Source: Burkholderiaceae bacterium
GTDB taxonomy: Bacteria > Pseudomonadota > Gammaproteobacteria > Burkholderiales > Burkholderiaceae_E
DNA: 64,000 nt
Assembly: GCA_023954135.1 (NCBI GenBank)
Contig: JAMLIN010000011.1
Span: forward strand, 43,400 to 107,399
Direction of reading: 5' to 3'
Shown here: piece after piece, positions 25,469-33,328 of the stretch
How the letters are laid out: every line of letters starts with the position of its first letter
How positions within the stretch are numbered: the first letter of the stretch is position 1
The notes under the pieces: generated by a model
What the model was told of the DNA's origin: nothing
What the model saw: the letters and a program-made list of their open reading frames with translations, nothing else
Databases searched by the model: none
Position numbers and translations under genes: made by a program

Positions 25469-25535
25469 GGCCGGGGTCAGGGGAAGTTCAGTGAATCGTG
25501 ATGGCGATGCACGGGCGCGCGGACCGACCCCGGCC
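25469..25535 (-). promoter_or_regulatory. Attenuator-like long-range pairing in the leuA leader
   Basis: On the leuA strand, GGCCGGGGTC (25535-25526), lying about six codons after the Leu run of the leader peptide, is exactly complementary to GACCCCGGCC (25478-25469) just after the leader stop. A second short hairpin (CCTC-CCGC-GAGG, about 25448-25459) follows. A ribosome stalled at Leu codons or reaching the stop would expose or cover the first arm, so alternative structures are expected. No U-tract is seen, so termination may be Rho-assisted or the control may act on leuA translation. Confidence 0.55.
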
Positions 25536-25586
25536 GAGCGCTAGGCCCGGACGTAGAAGAAGCAGGGGTAGTCGGCGAATGTGCAT
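25488..25586 (-). CDS. leuL: leuA leader peptide (leucine attenuation)
   Basis: 32-codon frame starting MHIRRLPLLLLRPGLALG, with seven Leu, four of them consecutive, using CTA, CTG, CTT, CTT, CTA including uncommon CTA/CTT codons for a G+C-rich genome. It ends 131 nt upstream of the leuA ATG. A Leu-rich short peptide followed by mutually exclusive pairing elements is the standard layout of ribosome-mediated attenuation of leu operons. No other role is likely for such a peptide. Confidence 0.75.
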   Translation of the reverse strand: MHIRRLPLLLLRPGLALGRGRSARPCIAITIH

Positions 25587-25785
25587 AGGCGGGACCATAC
25601 GTGGCACTGTCGGGCCTGTCAACCGGCCGCCGGTCGGCGAGTCGCCCCGGGCGGGCCGGTGCGGCGCTGGTCCGGTCGACCACTGCGGCCGGGAAAGCTC
25701 GCCGGCGGGCACCGATCTTGCGCCTTGGCCGGGCCGTGTGCGTGCCTCGCACGCATGATGCGAGAATCGGCGACGGAGGCACCCG

Positions 25786-28700
25786 ATGTCCGATGGTGAT
25801 GGTCTGCGCAGGATAGTTCTCGGCCCTCCGCTGCGGATCATCGCAGCGGTGGCGGCGGCCTGGCTGCTGTTCGCCTGGTTCGCGGTGGGCCCCATACTCA
25901 AGTGGGCGGCGCCGAAGTTCATCGCCGCCAACGGCGAGCGGGTGCTGACGATCGAACGGGCGCATTTCAATCCTTTCCGCCTCGCGCTCGAGGTCGAGGG
26001 CGCCCGGCTCGCCGAGCCGGACGGCGCGCCGCTGCTGGCCTTCGAGCGCTTCCTCGCCGACTTCGAGCTCGCCAGCATCGTGCGGCGCGCCTGGACCTTC
26101 CGGGAGATCGTCCTCGACGCACCCTCGACCCTGGTCGCCCTGCGGGCCGACGGCTCGCTGAACTGGCTCGATTTCATCGCCGGCTTCGCCAGCGACGAGC
26201 CGGCGCCCGAGACCGCCGACTCCGGGCCGCCGCGGTTGCTCGTCGACCGCCTCGCGGTGACGCGCGGCACCGTGGATTTCTCCGATCGCAAGTTCGCCGA
26301 CGAGTTCGAGACCCGGATCGAGCCGATCGACTTCGAGGTCCGGGAACTCTCGACCCTGCCCGACGAGACCGGCGAGCACCGGCTGCAGTTGCGCACCGAG
26401 ATCGGCGCCGAGCTGAAATGGCAGGGCACCCTGGGCCTCAATCCCGTGGTCGCGACCGGCGAGGTGGCGCTCTCGGACCTGGTGTTCGAGCGGATCTGGC
26501 CGTATCTCGAGCCGCGTCTCGCGATGGCGCCGCCCAAGGGGAACGGCGAGATCCGCTTCGCCTATCGCCTGGGCTACGAGGCGGGCGACATGTCTATGGT
26601 CCTCGACGGCATCGCCGCCACGATCCGGGAGCTGGGCATCGCCGGCACCGAGGCGGCCGAACCGGGAATCCGGATCGACACGATCGCCCTGGCGGGCGGG
26701 CGGTTCGATATGCAGGCACGCAGGGCGAGCGTCGATTCGCTCGACGTCACCGGCGGTCGCATCGCGGCGCGACGCGGAGCCGACGGCGCGATCGACATCG
26801 CGTCCTGGTTCGCGTCGCCCGACGAGGCGCCTGCCGACACCGGCACCGACACGACGACCGATGCTTCCGGGACGCAGGCCGAAGGGCCCGCTGCCGCGCC
26901 GGTCGCCGGAGCCGATGACGAAACCTGGCGCTTCGAGATCGGTCGGGTCGGCATCGACGGCATCGCGTTGCGCTATCTCGACGAGGGGTTCGCCCGGCCG
27001 CTGACCGCCGAGGCGGGCAAGCTGCGGGTCGGCTTCAAGGCCAGCGGCGCGGCGGGCGCAGGTGGCCCGCAGCTGCAGATCGAGGAACTCGGCATCGCGC
27101 TCTCGGAAATCTCGCTTGCCGCCGACGGCATCGAGGATCCGGTGCTGGGCCTGGCCGGGCTCACCCTCGAGTCGGGCCGGCTCGACCTCGGAGAGCGCAG
27201 CATGTCGGCCGGCCTGATCCGGCTGGAGAGTCCGAAGCTCGTCGCCGCGCGTGGCGCCGACGGGACGATCGCGGTGCTCGACGCCTTCGCGCCGGCGGAC
27301 GGAGCGGTTGCGGCTTCCGATGCGAAGAGGGCTGAAGCGAAGGACGAGGCGAAGCGCGGCGAATCGGCGGGCGCGGACAGCGATGGTGGCGCATGGGCAT
27401 ACCGGCTCGGCGAGATCCGGCTCGAGGGCGGCGAGGTGATGCTGAGCGATGCGTCGGTCAAGCCGGCCGCCGCGCTCGGCCTGACCGACATCCATGTGAA
27501 GCTCAGGGACCTCAGCGAGGACCTCGCCGCGCAATGGCCGCTCGAGGCGAGCTTCGCGGTCCGCGAAGGAGGGAAGCTCGACGCGAGCGGAACCCTCATC
27601 GCCGGTGCGCCCTCGGGCGACCTGAAGCTGCGGCTTTCCGGCCTGGGCCTGGCGGTCGCCCAGCCCTACCTGAGCCAGTTCGCCCGGCTGCGCATCGTGG
27701 GCGGCAGCCTCGCGAGCGCGGGCCGGCTGCGTTTCGGCGGCGAGGGTCTGCGCTACGACGGCAGCGCGGATATCCGCGGCCTCGACCTCCACGAGCTCGA
27801 GACGAAGGAAACCCTGCTCGGCTGGAAATCCCTGTCCACGAAGGCGCTCTCGGTCCGCGAGGACCGGGTCGGGATCGGCGAGCTGGTGCTCGATGGCCTG
27901 CGCTCGAAGCTGGTCATCTTCGAGGACCGCAGCGTCAACGTCGCCAAGGTCTTCGGCCCGGCCGGGACGCAAGGGCAGGCGGCGCCCGCCGCCACGCGGG
28001 AATCGGCGCAGGCGAAGGCATCCGGCCCGGCCGGCGCTCCGGCGTTCAAGGTCGGCATCGAGCGCCTGCGGCTGGTCGACGGCGACGTGGATTTCGCCGA
28101 CCTGTCGCTGGCGCTGCCTTTCGGTACCCGGGTCCATGAGCTGAAGGGCGAGCTCGCCGGACTGTCGAATGATCCGGGCAGCGCTGCGACGATCGCTCTC
28201 GACGGCAAGGTCGACGAGTTCGGTTCGGCGAAGGTCGGCGGCGAGATCAACCTCTTCGCGCCGGCCGAGCATACCGACGCGAAGGTCGAGTTCCGCAACG
28301 TCGAGATGACCAATCTCACGCCGTATTCGGCGACGTTCGCGGGCCGGCACATCGCATCGGGCAAGCTGTCGCTCGATCTCCAGTACCGGATCGAGCAGCA
28401 GCAGCTGCAGGGCGACAACCGGATCGTGATGGAGCAGCTCACCCTCGGCGAGAAGGTCGACGCGGAGGGCGCGCCGGACCTGCCGCTCGATCTCGCCGTG
28501 GCGATCCTCAAGGACAGCCAGGGTCGAATCGATCTCGGCCTGCCGGTGGCGGGATCGCTCGAGGATCCGCAGTTCAGCTTCGGCGGCCTGATCGGCAAGG
28601 CACTGCTCGGGCTCGTCACCCGCATCGTGACGGCGCCGTTCCGGGCGCTGGGGGCGCTGTTCGGCGGCGGCGAGGGCGTCGACATGTCGCAGATCGCCTT

Positions 28701-29388
28701 CGACGCCGGCGGCGCCGAGCTGCCCGGGCGCGAGCGAGAGAAGCTCGCGAAGCTCGCCGAGGGCTTGAGCAAGCGACCCGGCCTCGCGCTCGAGATCGAG
28801 CCGGGAGTCAATCGTGATGCCGATGGCAGGGCATTGCGCGATCTCCAGTTGCGGCGCGAGATCGCGAGCCGGCTCGGGCGCAGCATCAAGCCCGGCGAGG
28901 ATCCCGGGCCGCTCGCGCTCACCGACGGCGCCACCCGCTCGACGCTCGAATCCCTGTTCGTCGAACGCTTCAACGCCCATGAGCTGCGGCAACTGCGCGG
29001 GGCGGCGCCCCGGCAGGACGGCGCCGGCCCGGATCAGGCAGGCGAGGGGAGCGATGCCGCTGCCGGGAATGCGGAGGCGGCCCCGACACCGAAGCCATCC
29101 GGTGAGAACGACGTCCACCGGCGGATCGTCGACCGCCTGCGCGATGCCGAAACCCTCGACGAGGCCGCGCTGGCCGCGCTCGGCAAGCAGCGCGGCGAAG
29201 CGATCCGGGCCGAGCTCGAAGCCAAAGGGCTGGCGGCCGGACGGATGTCGGTCGCGGAGCCCGCCGAGCGTGAAGCGAAGGATGGTGCTGTCCTCATCGG
29301 GCTCGGACTCGACGCGAGGGGAGCGGCTGAGGCCGCGCCGGCCGGCGAGCAACCGGCGACCGGGGTGCCCGCAGCGGCGGGTACCTGA
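25786..29388 (+). CDS. DUF748/AsmA-like large envelope protein
   Basis: 1200 aa. A single N-terminal membrane helix (about residues 15-38, IIAAVAAAWLLFAWFAVGPI) anchors it in the inner membrane; the rest is a long periplasmic region of repeated beta-rich units (for example LDLQYRIEQQQLQGDNRIVM and LGLPVAGSLEDPQFSFGGLI, both DUF748 hallmarks). Known: AsmA/TamB/YhdP-type proteins bridge the envelope and carry phospholipids; DUF748 is placed in that superfamily. Two low-complexity linkers (Ala/Asp/Thr-rich near 345-375, Ala/Lys-rich near 505-535) separate modules. The C-terminal 200 residues contain an OmpA-like RDLQLRREIASRLG segment. ATG at 25786 follows CGGAGG. Monocistronic. Confidence 0.82.
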   Translation: MSDGDGLRRIVLGPPLRIIAAVAAAWLLFAWFAVGPILKWAAPKFIAANGERVLTIERAHFNPFRLALEVEGARLAEPDGAPLLAFERFLADFELASIVRRAWTFREIVLDAPSTLVALRADGSLNWLDFIAGFASDEPAPETADSGPPRLLVDRLAVTRGTVDFSDRKFADEFETRIEPIDFEVRELSTLPDETGEHRLQLRTEIGAELKWQGTLGLNPVVATGEVALSDLVFERIWPYLEPRLAMAPPKGNGEIRFAYRLGYEAGDMSMVLDGIAATIRELGIAGTEAAEPGIRIDTIALAGGRFDMQARRASVDSLDVTGGRIAARRGADGAIDIASWFASPDEAPADTGTDTTTDASGTQAEGPAAAPVAGADDETWRFEIGRVGIDGIALRYLDEGFARPLTAEAGKLRVGFKASGAAGAGGPQLQIEELGIALSEISLAADGIEDPVLGLAGLTLESGRLDLGERSMSAGLIRLESPKLVAARGADGTIAVLDAFAPADGAVAASDAKRAEAKDEAKRGESAGADSDGGAWAYRLGEIRLEGGEVMLSDASVKPAAALGLTDIHVKLRDLSEDLAAQWPLEASFAVREGGKLDASGTLIAGAPSGDLKLRLSGLGLAVAQPYLSQFARLRIVGGSLASAGRLRFGGEGLRYDGSADIRGLDLHELETKETLLGWKSLSTKALSVREDRVGIGELVLDGLRSKLVIFEDRSVNVAKVFGPAGTQGQAAPAATRESAQAKASGPAGAPAFKVGIERLRLVDGDVDFADLSLALPFGTRVHELKGELAGLSNDPGSAATIALDGKVDEFGSAKVGGEINLFAPAEHTDAKVEFRNVEMTNLTPYSATFAGRHIASGKLSLDLQYRIEQQQLQGDNRIVMEQLTLGEKVDAEGAPDLPLDLAVAILKDSQGRIDLGLPVAGSLEDPQFSFGGLIGKALLGLVTRIVTAPFRALGALFGGGEGVDMSQIAFDAGGAELPGREREKLAKLAEGLSKRPGLALEIEPGVNRDADGRALRDLQLRREIASRLGRSIKPGEDPGPLALTDGATRSTLESLFVERFNAHELRQLRGAAPRQDGAGPDQAGEGSDAAAGNAEAAPTPKPSGENDVHRRIVDRLRDAETLDEAALAALGKQRGEAIRAELEAKGLAAGRMSVAEPAEREAKDGAVLIGLGLDARGAAEAAPAGEQPATGVPAAAGT

Positions 29389-29512
29389 CCAGCGACCGCG
29401 GCGATGCCGGGATGATCCCCGCCTTGCGTCCCGCGCATGCGAGGCGGCGTGAGATCTCATGCCGCGCCGTGCGGTGGCTGTTCAGAATGGGCTTCTCCAA
29501 CGGAGGCCCATC

Positions 29513-29863
29513 ATGCAATACCGCTTCGAGACGAAAGAGGAATGTGTGCGTCTGCGGCTGCGCCAGGGTGCGATCGTCCGATGCGCCGGCGGCAGGCTCT
29601 GGATCACCTTCGAAGCGCGCGGCTCGGCCGTTGCCAGCCCGGACCTGCAGCTCGCGACCGGCCAGTGTCTGCGGATCGAGATCGATGCGGACTACTTCGT
29701 CGCCAGCCTGGATGTCGGGGTGAGCAGCCGCTGCATCGTCGACCTTTCCCGCGAGCGCGCGGGATGGTTTCAGCTCGCGCTGCGCCGGCTCTGCGCGCCG
29801 GCTTCCTTCCTGATCCAGGACGCGACTTCGGCCACTTCCCTGCGCGGCTGTTCCTCGGCCTGA
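29513..29863 (+). CDS. DUF2917 protein
   Basis: 116 aa, opening MQYRFETKEECVRLRLRQGA and IVRCAGGRLWITFEARG, a compact beta-strand domain of unknown function common in Burkholderiales and usually encoded beside a LysR-type regulator, as here. ATG at 29513 follows CGGAGG. Unusually the LysR gene is convergent: the last 94 bases of each coding region overlap on opposite strands. The C-terminal tail after about residue 85 lies wholly in that overlap and is probably not part of the conserved domain. Confidence 0.75.
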   Translation: MQYRFETKEECVRLRLRQGAIVRCAGGRLWITFEARGSAVASPDLQLATGQCLRIEIDADYFVASLDVGVSSRCIVDLSRERAGWFQLALRRLCAPASFLIQDATSATSLRGCSSA

Positions 29864-30693
29864 AGCAGCCAGTACCGGTTCGGGCTCGGCACGGCGAACG
29901 GCGACGGCACCCGCTGCAGCTGGCCCTGGTCGAGCAGCGGCCAGAGGAGCTCCAGCCGACCGAGGGCGAGGCCCTGGCCGGCGAGCGCCGCATGGATCAC
30001 CTGGTCGTACTGATTGAAGCGCAGGATGCCGCGGCGGCTGGCGAGCCGCCAGTCTTCCTCGCCCAGCCAGGACCGCCACTGCAGCCAGGGCCGGGGGTCG
30101 TCGAACTCTAGAAGCGGCAGCCGGTCGAGGGTTTCGCGCGCCTGCGCCAGATCGGCGCGCAGCGAGGGGTGCGCGATGGGTTCGATCGTTTCGCCGAACA
30201 GCGGGATCGCCGCGGGCGGCACCATCGCGTCCCGGCAATAGCGGATCGCGAGGTCGATGCCATCGCCGGGGAGCTCGACGATCCGGTTGTCCGCCGACAG
30301 CCGCACATCGATTCCCGGATGCAGCGACTTGAGCCTGCCGAGGCGTGGGAGGAGCCACAGTCCCGTGACGCCGATGCTGGCCGATACGGTGACGGGCCGG
30401 GGATTGCCGGCGCTGCCGATCTCGGCGGCGACATCCTGCAACTGGCGCATCGCCGGGTCGGCGACGCGAAACAGGCGCTCCCCTTCCGGCGTGAAGGCGA
30501 CGCCGCGATGCCGACGAATCAGCAGGGCGACGCCGAGCCGTTCCTCGAGCGCGCGTATCTGCCGGCTGACCGCCGACTGGCTGAGGCAGAGCTCGTCGGC
30601 GGCAAGCGTGATGCTCATGCGGCGACCGACGGCGACGAATCCCCGCAGCAGGTCCAGCGAGGGTAGCCGGGTCAGTGGGCTCGGGCGATACAT
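29770..30693 (-). CDS. LysR-family transcriptional regulator (GcvA-like)
   Basis: 307 aa. N-terminal HTH with ITLAADELCLSQSAVSRQIR and ALEERLGVALLIRRHRG, then an effector domain starting TVSASIGVTGLWLLPRLGRL. Start ATG at 30693 gives the usual length; the frame is open further to 30918 but that would run over the promoter of the divergent PEP mutase-family gene. The 215-bp divergent region contains a perfect 12-bp palindrome CATGCCGGCATG (30787-30798), a possible binding site. Likely regulates the PEP mutase-family gene. Confidence 0.9.
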   Translation of the reverse strand: MYRPSPLTRLPSLDLLRGFVAVGRRMSITLAADELCLSQSAVSRQIRALEERLGVALLIRRHRGVAFTPEGERLFRVADPAMRQLQDVAAEIGSAGNPRPVTVSASIGVTGLWLLPRLGRLKSLHPGIDVRLSADNRIVELPGDGIDLAIRYCRDAMVPPAAIPLFGETIEPIAHPSLRADLAQARETLDRLPLLEFDDPRPWLQWRSWLGEEDWRLASRRGILRFNQYDQVIHAALAGQGLALGRLELLWPLLDQGQLQRVPSPFAVPSPNRYWLLQAEEQPRREVAEVASWIRKEAGAQSRRSAS

Positions 30694-30786
30694 GGTCGGG
30701 GTCCACGAGGTGGGTGGCGTTCCATTGCGCCAGCGGCCGGCCCGGGGCGCAAGCGAATTCGATGCATCGGAGACATGCGCGAGATG

Positions 30787-30798
30787 CATGCCGGCATG
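30787..30798. promoter_or_regulatory. Palindrome between LysR and PEP mutase-family gene
   Basis: CATGCCGGCATG is a perfect inverted repeat in the LysR/PEP mutase-family divergent region; GATGCAT also occurs twice nearby (about 30760 and 30783). Candidate LysR or other regulator site; no further support. Confidence 0.3.
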
Positions 30799-30908
30799 GC
30801 GCAATCCTCGCTTGAACCGGGAACGACGTGAAGGTGTAATCTCGTCGCCAGCACCTTTCCGGGGCGCGGCGTCCGCCCCGATCGATCCACCGCCAGCGAG
30901 GGCCGACC

Positions 30909-31757
30909 ATGACCGCAAGCAATCCCGACCAGGCCGAACGCGCCGCGGCTTTCGTCGCCCTGCACGAGGCGCCGCGGGGATTCGTGATTCCCAATCCCTG
31001 GGACGCCGGCTCGGCGCGGCTGCTGCAGGCGCTGGGCTTTCGCGCGCTGGCGAGCACCAGCGCCGGATTCGCCTTCTCTCTCGCCCGGCCCGACTACGGA
31101 ATCAGCCGCGAGGCGCTGATGGCGCACCTCGCCGAGCTCGCCGCGGCCACGCCCCTGCCGGTCAATGCCGATCTCGAGAACGGCTTCGGCGATGCGCCCG
31201 AGGAATGCGCGAAGACCATCGAGCTCGCCGCGGCGGCCGGCGTCGTCGGCGGCTCGATCGAGGATTCGACAGGTCGGCGCGACGAGCCGATATACCCGCC
31301 AGGGCTTGCCGTCGAGCGCATCCGGGCCGCGGCCGAGGCAGCGCGTTCGCGCCCGGTCCGCTTCCTGCTGACTGCCCGCTGCGAGAACTTCCTCGTCGGT
31401 CGGCCCGACCTCGCCGACACGATCGCCCGCCTGCAGGCCTACCAGGAGGCCGGCGCCGACGTGCTCTACGCACCGTCGCTGGCGAGCCGTGAGGACATCG
31501 CCACGGTGCTGCGCGAGGTCGACCGGCCGCTGAACGTCCTGTTCGGTGTCCCGGGGATGAGCCTCGGCATCGAGGACCTGCTCGCGCTCGGTGTCCAGCG
31601 CATCAGTACCGGCGGCACCCTTGCGCGGGCCGCGATAGGCGGTATGCTGCGCGCCGCGATCGCCTTGCGCGACGAAGGCCGCGTCGACTATGCGGCCGAT
31701 GCGACGCCTGGCGCCGTCCTCAACAAGCTGTTCTCCGATCCGAAAGAAGCCCTCTGA
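30909..31757 (+). CDS. Isocitrate lyase/PEP mutase family protein
   Basis: 282 aa TIM-barrel of the PEP mutase/isocitrate lyase superfamily. Seen: VIPNPWDAGSARLLQALGFR, the acidic metal motif NADLENGFGDAPEECAKTIE, VGGSIEDSTG and LLTARCENFL. The KKCGH lyase motif is absent, so it is not a true isocitrate or methylisocitrate lyase; oxaloacetate/2-oxo acid decarboxylase-like or C-C hydrolase activity is possible. The 3' end (99 bp, last 32 codons) occurs again, about three-quarters identical, at 32332-32430 beyond dinB, which suggests a recombination event at this gene end. Confidence 0.87.
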   Translation: MTASNPDQAERAAAFVALHEAPRGFVIPNPWDAGSARLLQALGFRALASTSAGFAFSLARPDYGISREALMAHLAELAAATPLPVNADLENGFGDAPEECAKTIELAAAAGVVGGSIEDSTGRRDEPIYPPGLAVERIRAAAEAARSRPVRFLLTARCENFLVGRPDLADTIARLQAYQEAGADVLYAPSLASREDIATVLREVDRPLNVLFGVPGMSLGIEDLLALGVQRISTGGTLARAAIGGMLRAAIALRDEGRVDYAADATPGAVLNKLFSDPKEAL

Positions 31758-31796
31758 AAGCGGTTTCCTGCCGGATCGAAGAGAGGGGAGCTCGAC

Positions 31797-32309
31797 ATGC
31801 TCGCGGCACAGGCACGGGACATGGCTTCATACAATCGCTGGATGAACCAGCGCCTGTACGAAGCCTGCGCGCGACTCGCGGACGGCGATCGGAAGAAGGA
31901 CTGCGGCGCCTTCTTCCGGTCCGTCCATGGAACCCTGAACCATCTGCTGCTGGGCGACAAGATCTGGCTGGGTCGCTTCCTCGGGAATCCGGTCCGGGTA
32001 CGCAGCCTGGACGAGGAACTGCATGCCGGGTTCGATGCACTGCGCAGCGATCGTATCGATACCGATGACGCCATCGTGCGATGGGCGAGCTCGCTCACGG
32101 ATTCCGCGCTGATGGGAACGCTCCGGTACACGAGCGTCGTCAGCCCGGCTCCGCGGAAGTACGAGATGTGGCTGGCCGTCGCGCACTTCTTCAATCACCA
32201 GACGCACCATCGCGGGCAGGTCACGACATTGCTCAGCCAGTTCGGGCAGGATATCGGCGTTACCGATCTGATCTGGCTTCCCGAGGTGGTGGAACGCAAT
32301 GCAAGCTGA
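31797..32309 (+). CDS. DinB/YfiT-family protein
   Basis: 170 aa four-helix-bundle metal-binding protein. Seen: the first ligand region SVHGTLNHLLLGDKIWLGRF and the C-terminal HFFNHQTHHRGQVTTLLSQF with the family His cluster. Many members are bacillithiol/glutathione-type transferases or maleylpyruvate isomerase-like; the substrate is unknown here. SD GAGAGGGGAG precedes ATG 31797. Base composition looks slightly less G+C-rich than its neighbours, and the gene lies exactly between two versions of the PEP mutase gene's 3' end, so it was probably inserted. Confidence 0.88.
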   Translation: MLAAQARDMASYNRWMNQRLYEACARLADGDRKKDCGAFFRSVHGTLNHLLLGDKIWLGRFLGNPVRVRSLDEELHAGFDALRSDRIDTDDAIVRWASSLTDSALMGTLRYTSVVSPAPRKYEMWLAVAHFFNHQTHHRGQVTTLLSQFGQDIGVTDLIWLPEVVERNAS

Positions 32310-32430
32310 CAAGTGGATCGATTCCGCGCGCATCGCCTTGCGCGGCGAAGGCCTGGCGGGCCGCGCGGCCCGGCCGGAGCAGGGCGCCGCTCTCGACCGG
32401 CCGTTCTCCGACCCGAAAGAAGCCCTCTGA
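32299..32430 (+). pseudogene. Displaced 3' end of a PEP mutase-family gene
   Basis: The last 33 codons (SARIALRGEGLAGRAARPEQ to SDPKEAL) align without gaps with the C-terminus of the PEP mutase-family gene (31659-31757): by hand about 75 of 99 bases agree, and the last 26 bases differ at one position. The stop is followed immediately by the ATG of the TSUP gene. An in-frame ATG at 32299, inside the end of dinB, makes a 43-codon frame, so a short peptide could be made, but the simplest reading is a leftover gene end. Confidence 0.75.
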
Positions 32431-33180
32431 ATGCTCGCCGTCACGGAAGGGGTCTCGCTCGGGCTGGTCGCGTTCGTATTCCTGCTCGCCGGACTCGTCA
32501 AGGGCGTGGTCGGGCTCGGCCTGCCGACGGTGGCGATTGCGGTGCTCGCCCAGCTGATGCCGCCGGCGGCCGCCGCCGGCCTGCTCATCGTCCCATCGCT
32601 GCTCACCAATGTCTGGCAGGCCCGGCCCTTCGGGAAGCTCGGCCGCCTGCTGCGGCGGATCGGGCCGATGCAGCTCGGGGTCTTGGTCGGCACGCTCGCC
32701 ACCGCATGGGCGCTCGGCGCGCCGGCCGGTAACTGGGCGAGGGTCGGGCTCGGCGTGGCGCTGCTCCTGTATGCGGGATGGGGCCTGGTGGGGGCCCGCT
32801 TCGTGATCGGGCCGGATACCGAGCGCTGGCTCGGCCCGGTGACGGGCCTGCTCACGGGCGCGATCACCGCCGCGACCGGTGTATTCGTGATGCCCGCGGT
32901 TCCCTATCTGCAGTCGCTCGGCCTGCAGCGCCCCGATCTCGTGCAGGCGATGGGCGTGTCGTTCACCGTCTCGACAGTGGCGCTCGGCATCGGCCTCGGC
33001 TGGAACGGGGCGTTCCCGCCCGCGGTGCTCGGGGCTTCGACCCTGATGCTGGCGCCGGCGATCGCGGGCATGTGGCTCGGCCAGAAGCTCGGCGAGCGCA
33101 TGTCGCCCGAGATGTTCCGCAAGGTGCTGCTCTGGAGCCTCGTCGTGCTAGGCGGCCAGATGGTGCTGCGCGGGCTCTGA
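32431..33180 (+). CDS. TSUP (TauE/SafE) family permease
   Basis: 249 aa, about eight hydrophobic segments in two repeated halves. Seen: FLLAGLVKGVVGLGLPTVAI and TGLLTGAITAATGVFVMPAV, the two G-rich half-signatures of the family. Exports or imports sulfonates, sulfite or organic acids; substrate unknown. ATG at 32431 directly abuts the TGA of the displaced PEP mutase fragment, which suggests that the ancestral neighbour upstream was the PEP mutase-family gene. Confidence 0.88.
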   Translation: MLAVTEGVSLGLVAFVFLLAGLVKGVVGLGLPTVAIAVLAQLMPPAAAAGLLIVPSLLTNVWQARPFGKLGRLLRRIGPMQLGVLVGTLATAWALGAPAGNWARVGLGVALLLYAGWGLVGARFVIGPDTERWLGPVTGLLTGAITAATGVFVMPAVPYLQSLGLQRPDLVQAMGVSFTVSTVALGIGLGWNGAFPPAVLGASTLMLAPAIAGMWLGQKLGERMSPEMFRKVLLWSLVVLGGQMVLRGL

Positions 33181-33184
33181 AGCC

Positions 33185-33328
33185 TCAGGAGCAGAAGCTC
33201 AGCAAGACGAGCACCGCGGCTTCGAGATCCGGATCGGACCAGGCGACGGTGACCAGGGCCGCGACGAGGCCGAGCCCGACCAGGGGCAGGAGCAGCCCGA
33301 ACGGCCCGTGCGCGGCCGGGCTTCTCAC
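33185..33328 (-). CDS. Small one-helix membrane protein coupled to MFS gene
   Basis: 47 codons, GTG start at 33328 overlapping the TGA of the MFS gene (GTGA). The translated product has a single hydrophobic segment, GLLLPLVGLGLVAALVTVAW, then an acidic patch and a second hydrophobic run to the end. No family recognised. The overlap with the MFS stop supports translational coupling, but the frame is short and could be chance. Confidence 0.4.
   Translation of the reverse strand: MRSPAAHGPFGLLLPLVGLGLVAALVTVAWSDPDLEAAVLVLLSFCS

Noticed and set aside
25477..29460. 1327-codon minus-strand frame opposite the DUF748 gene
   Set aside because: Low-complexity Arg/Glu/Leu/Pro-rich antisense shadow; the plus strand has DUF748 hallmarks, a membrane anchor and a ribosome site.
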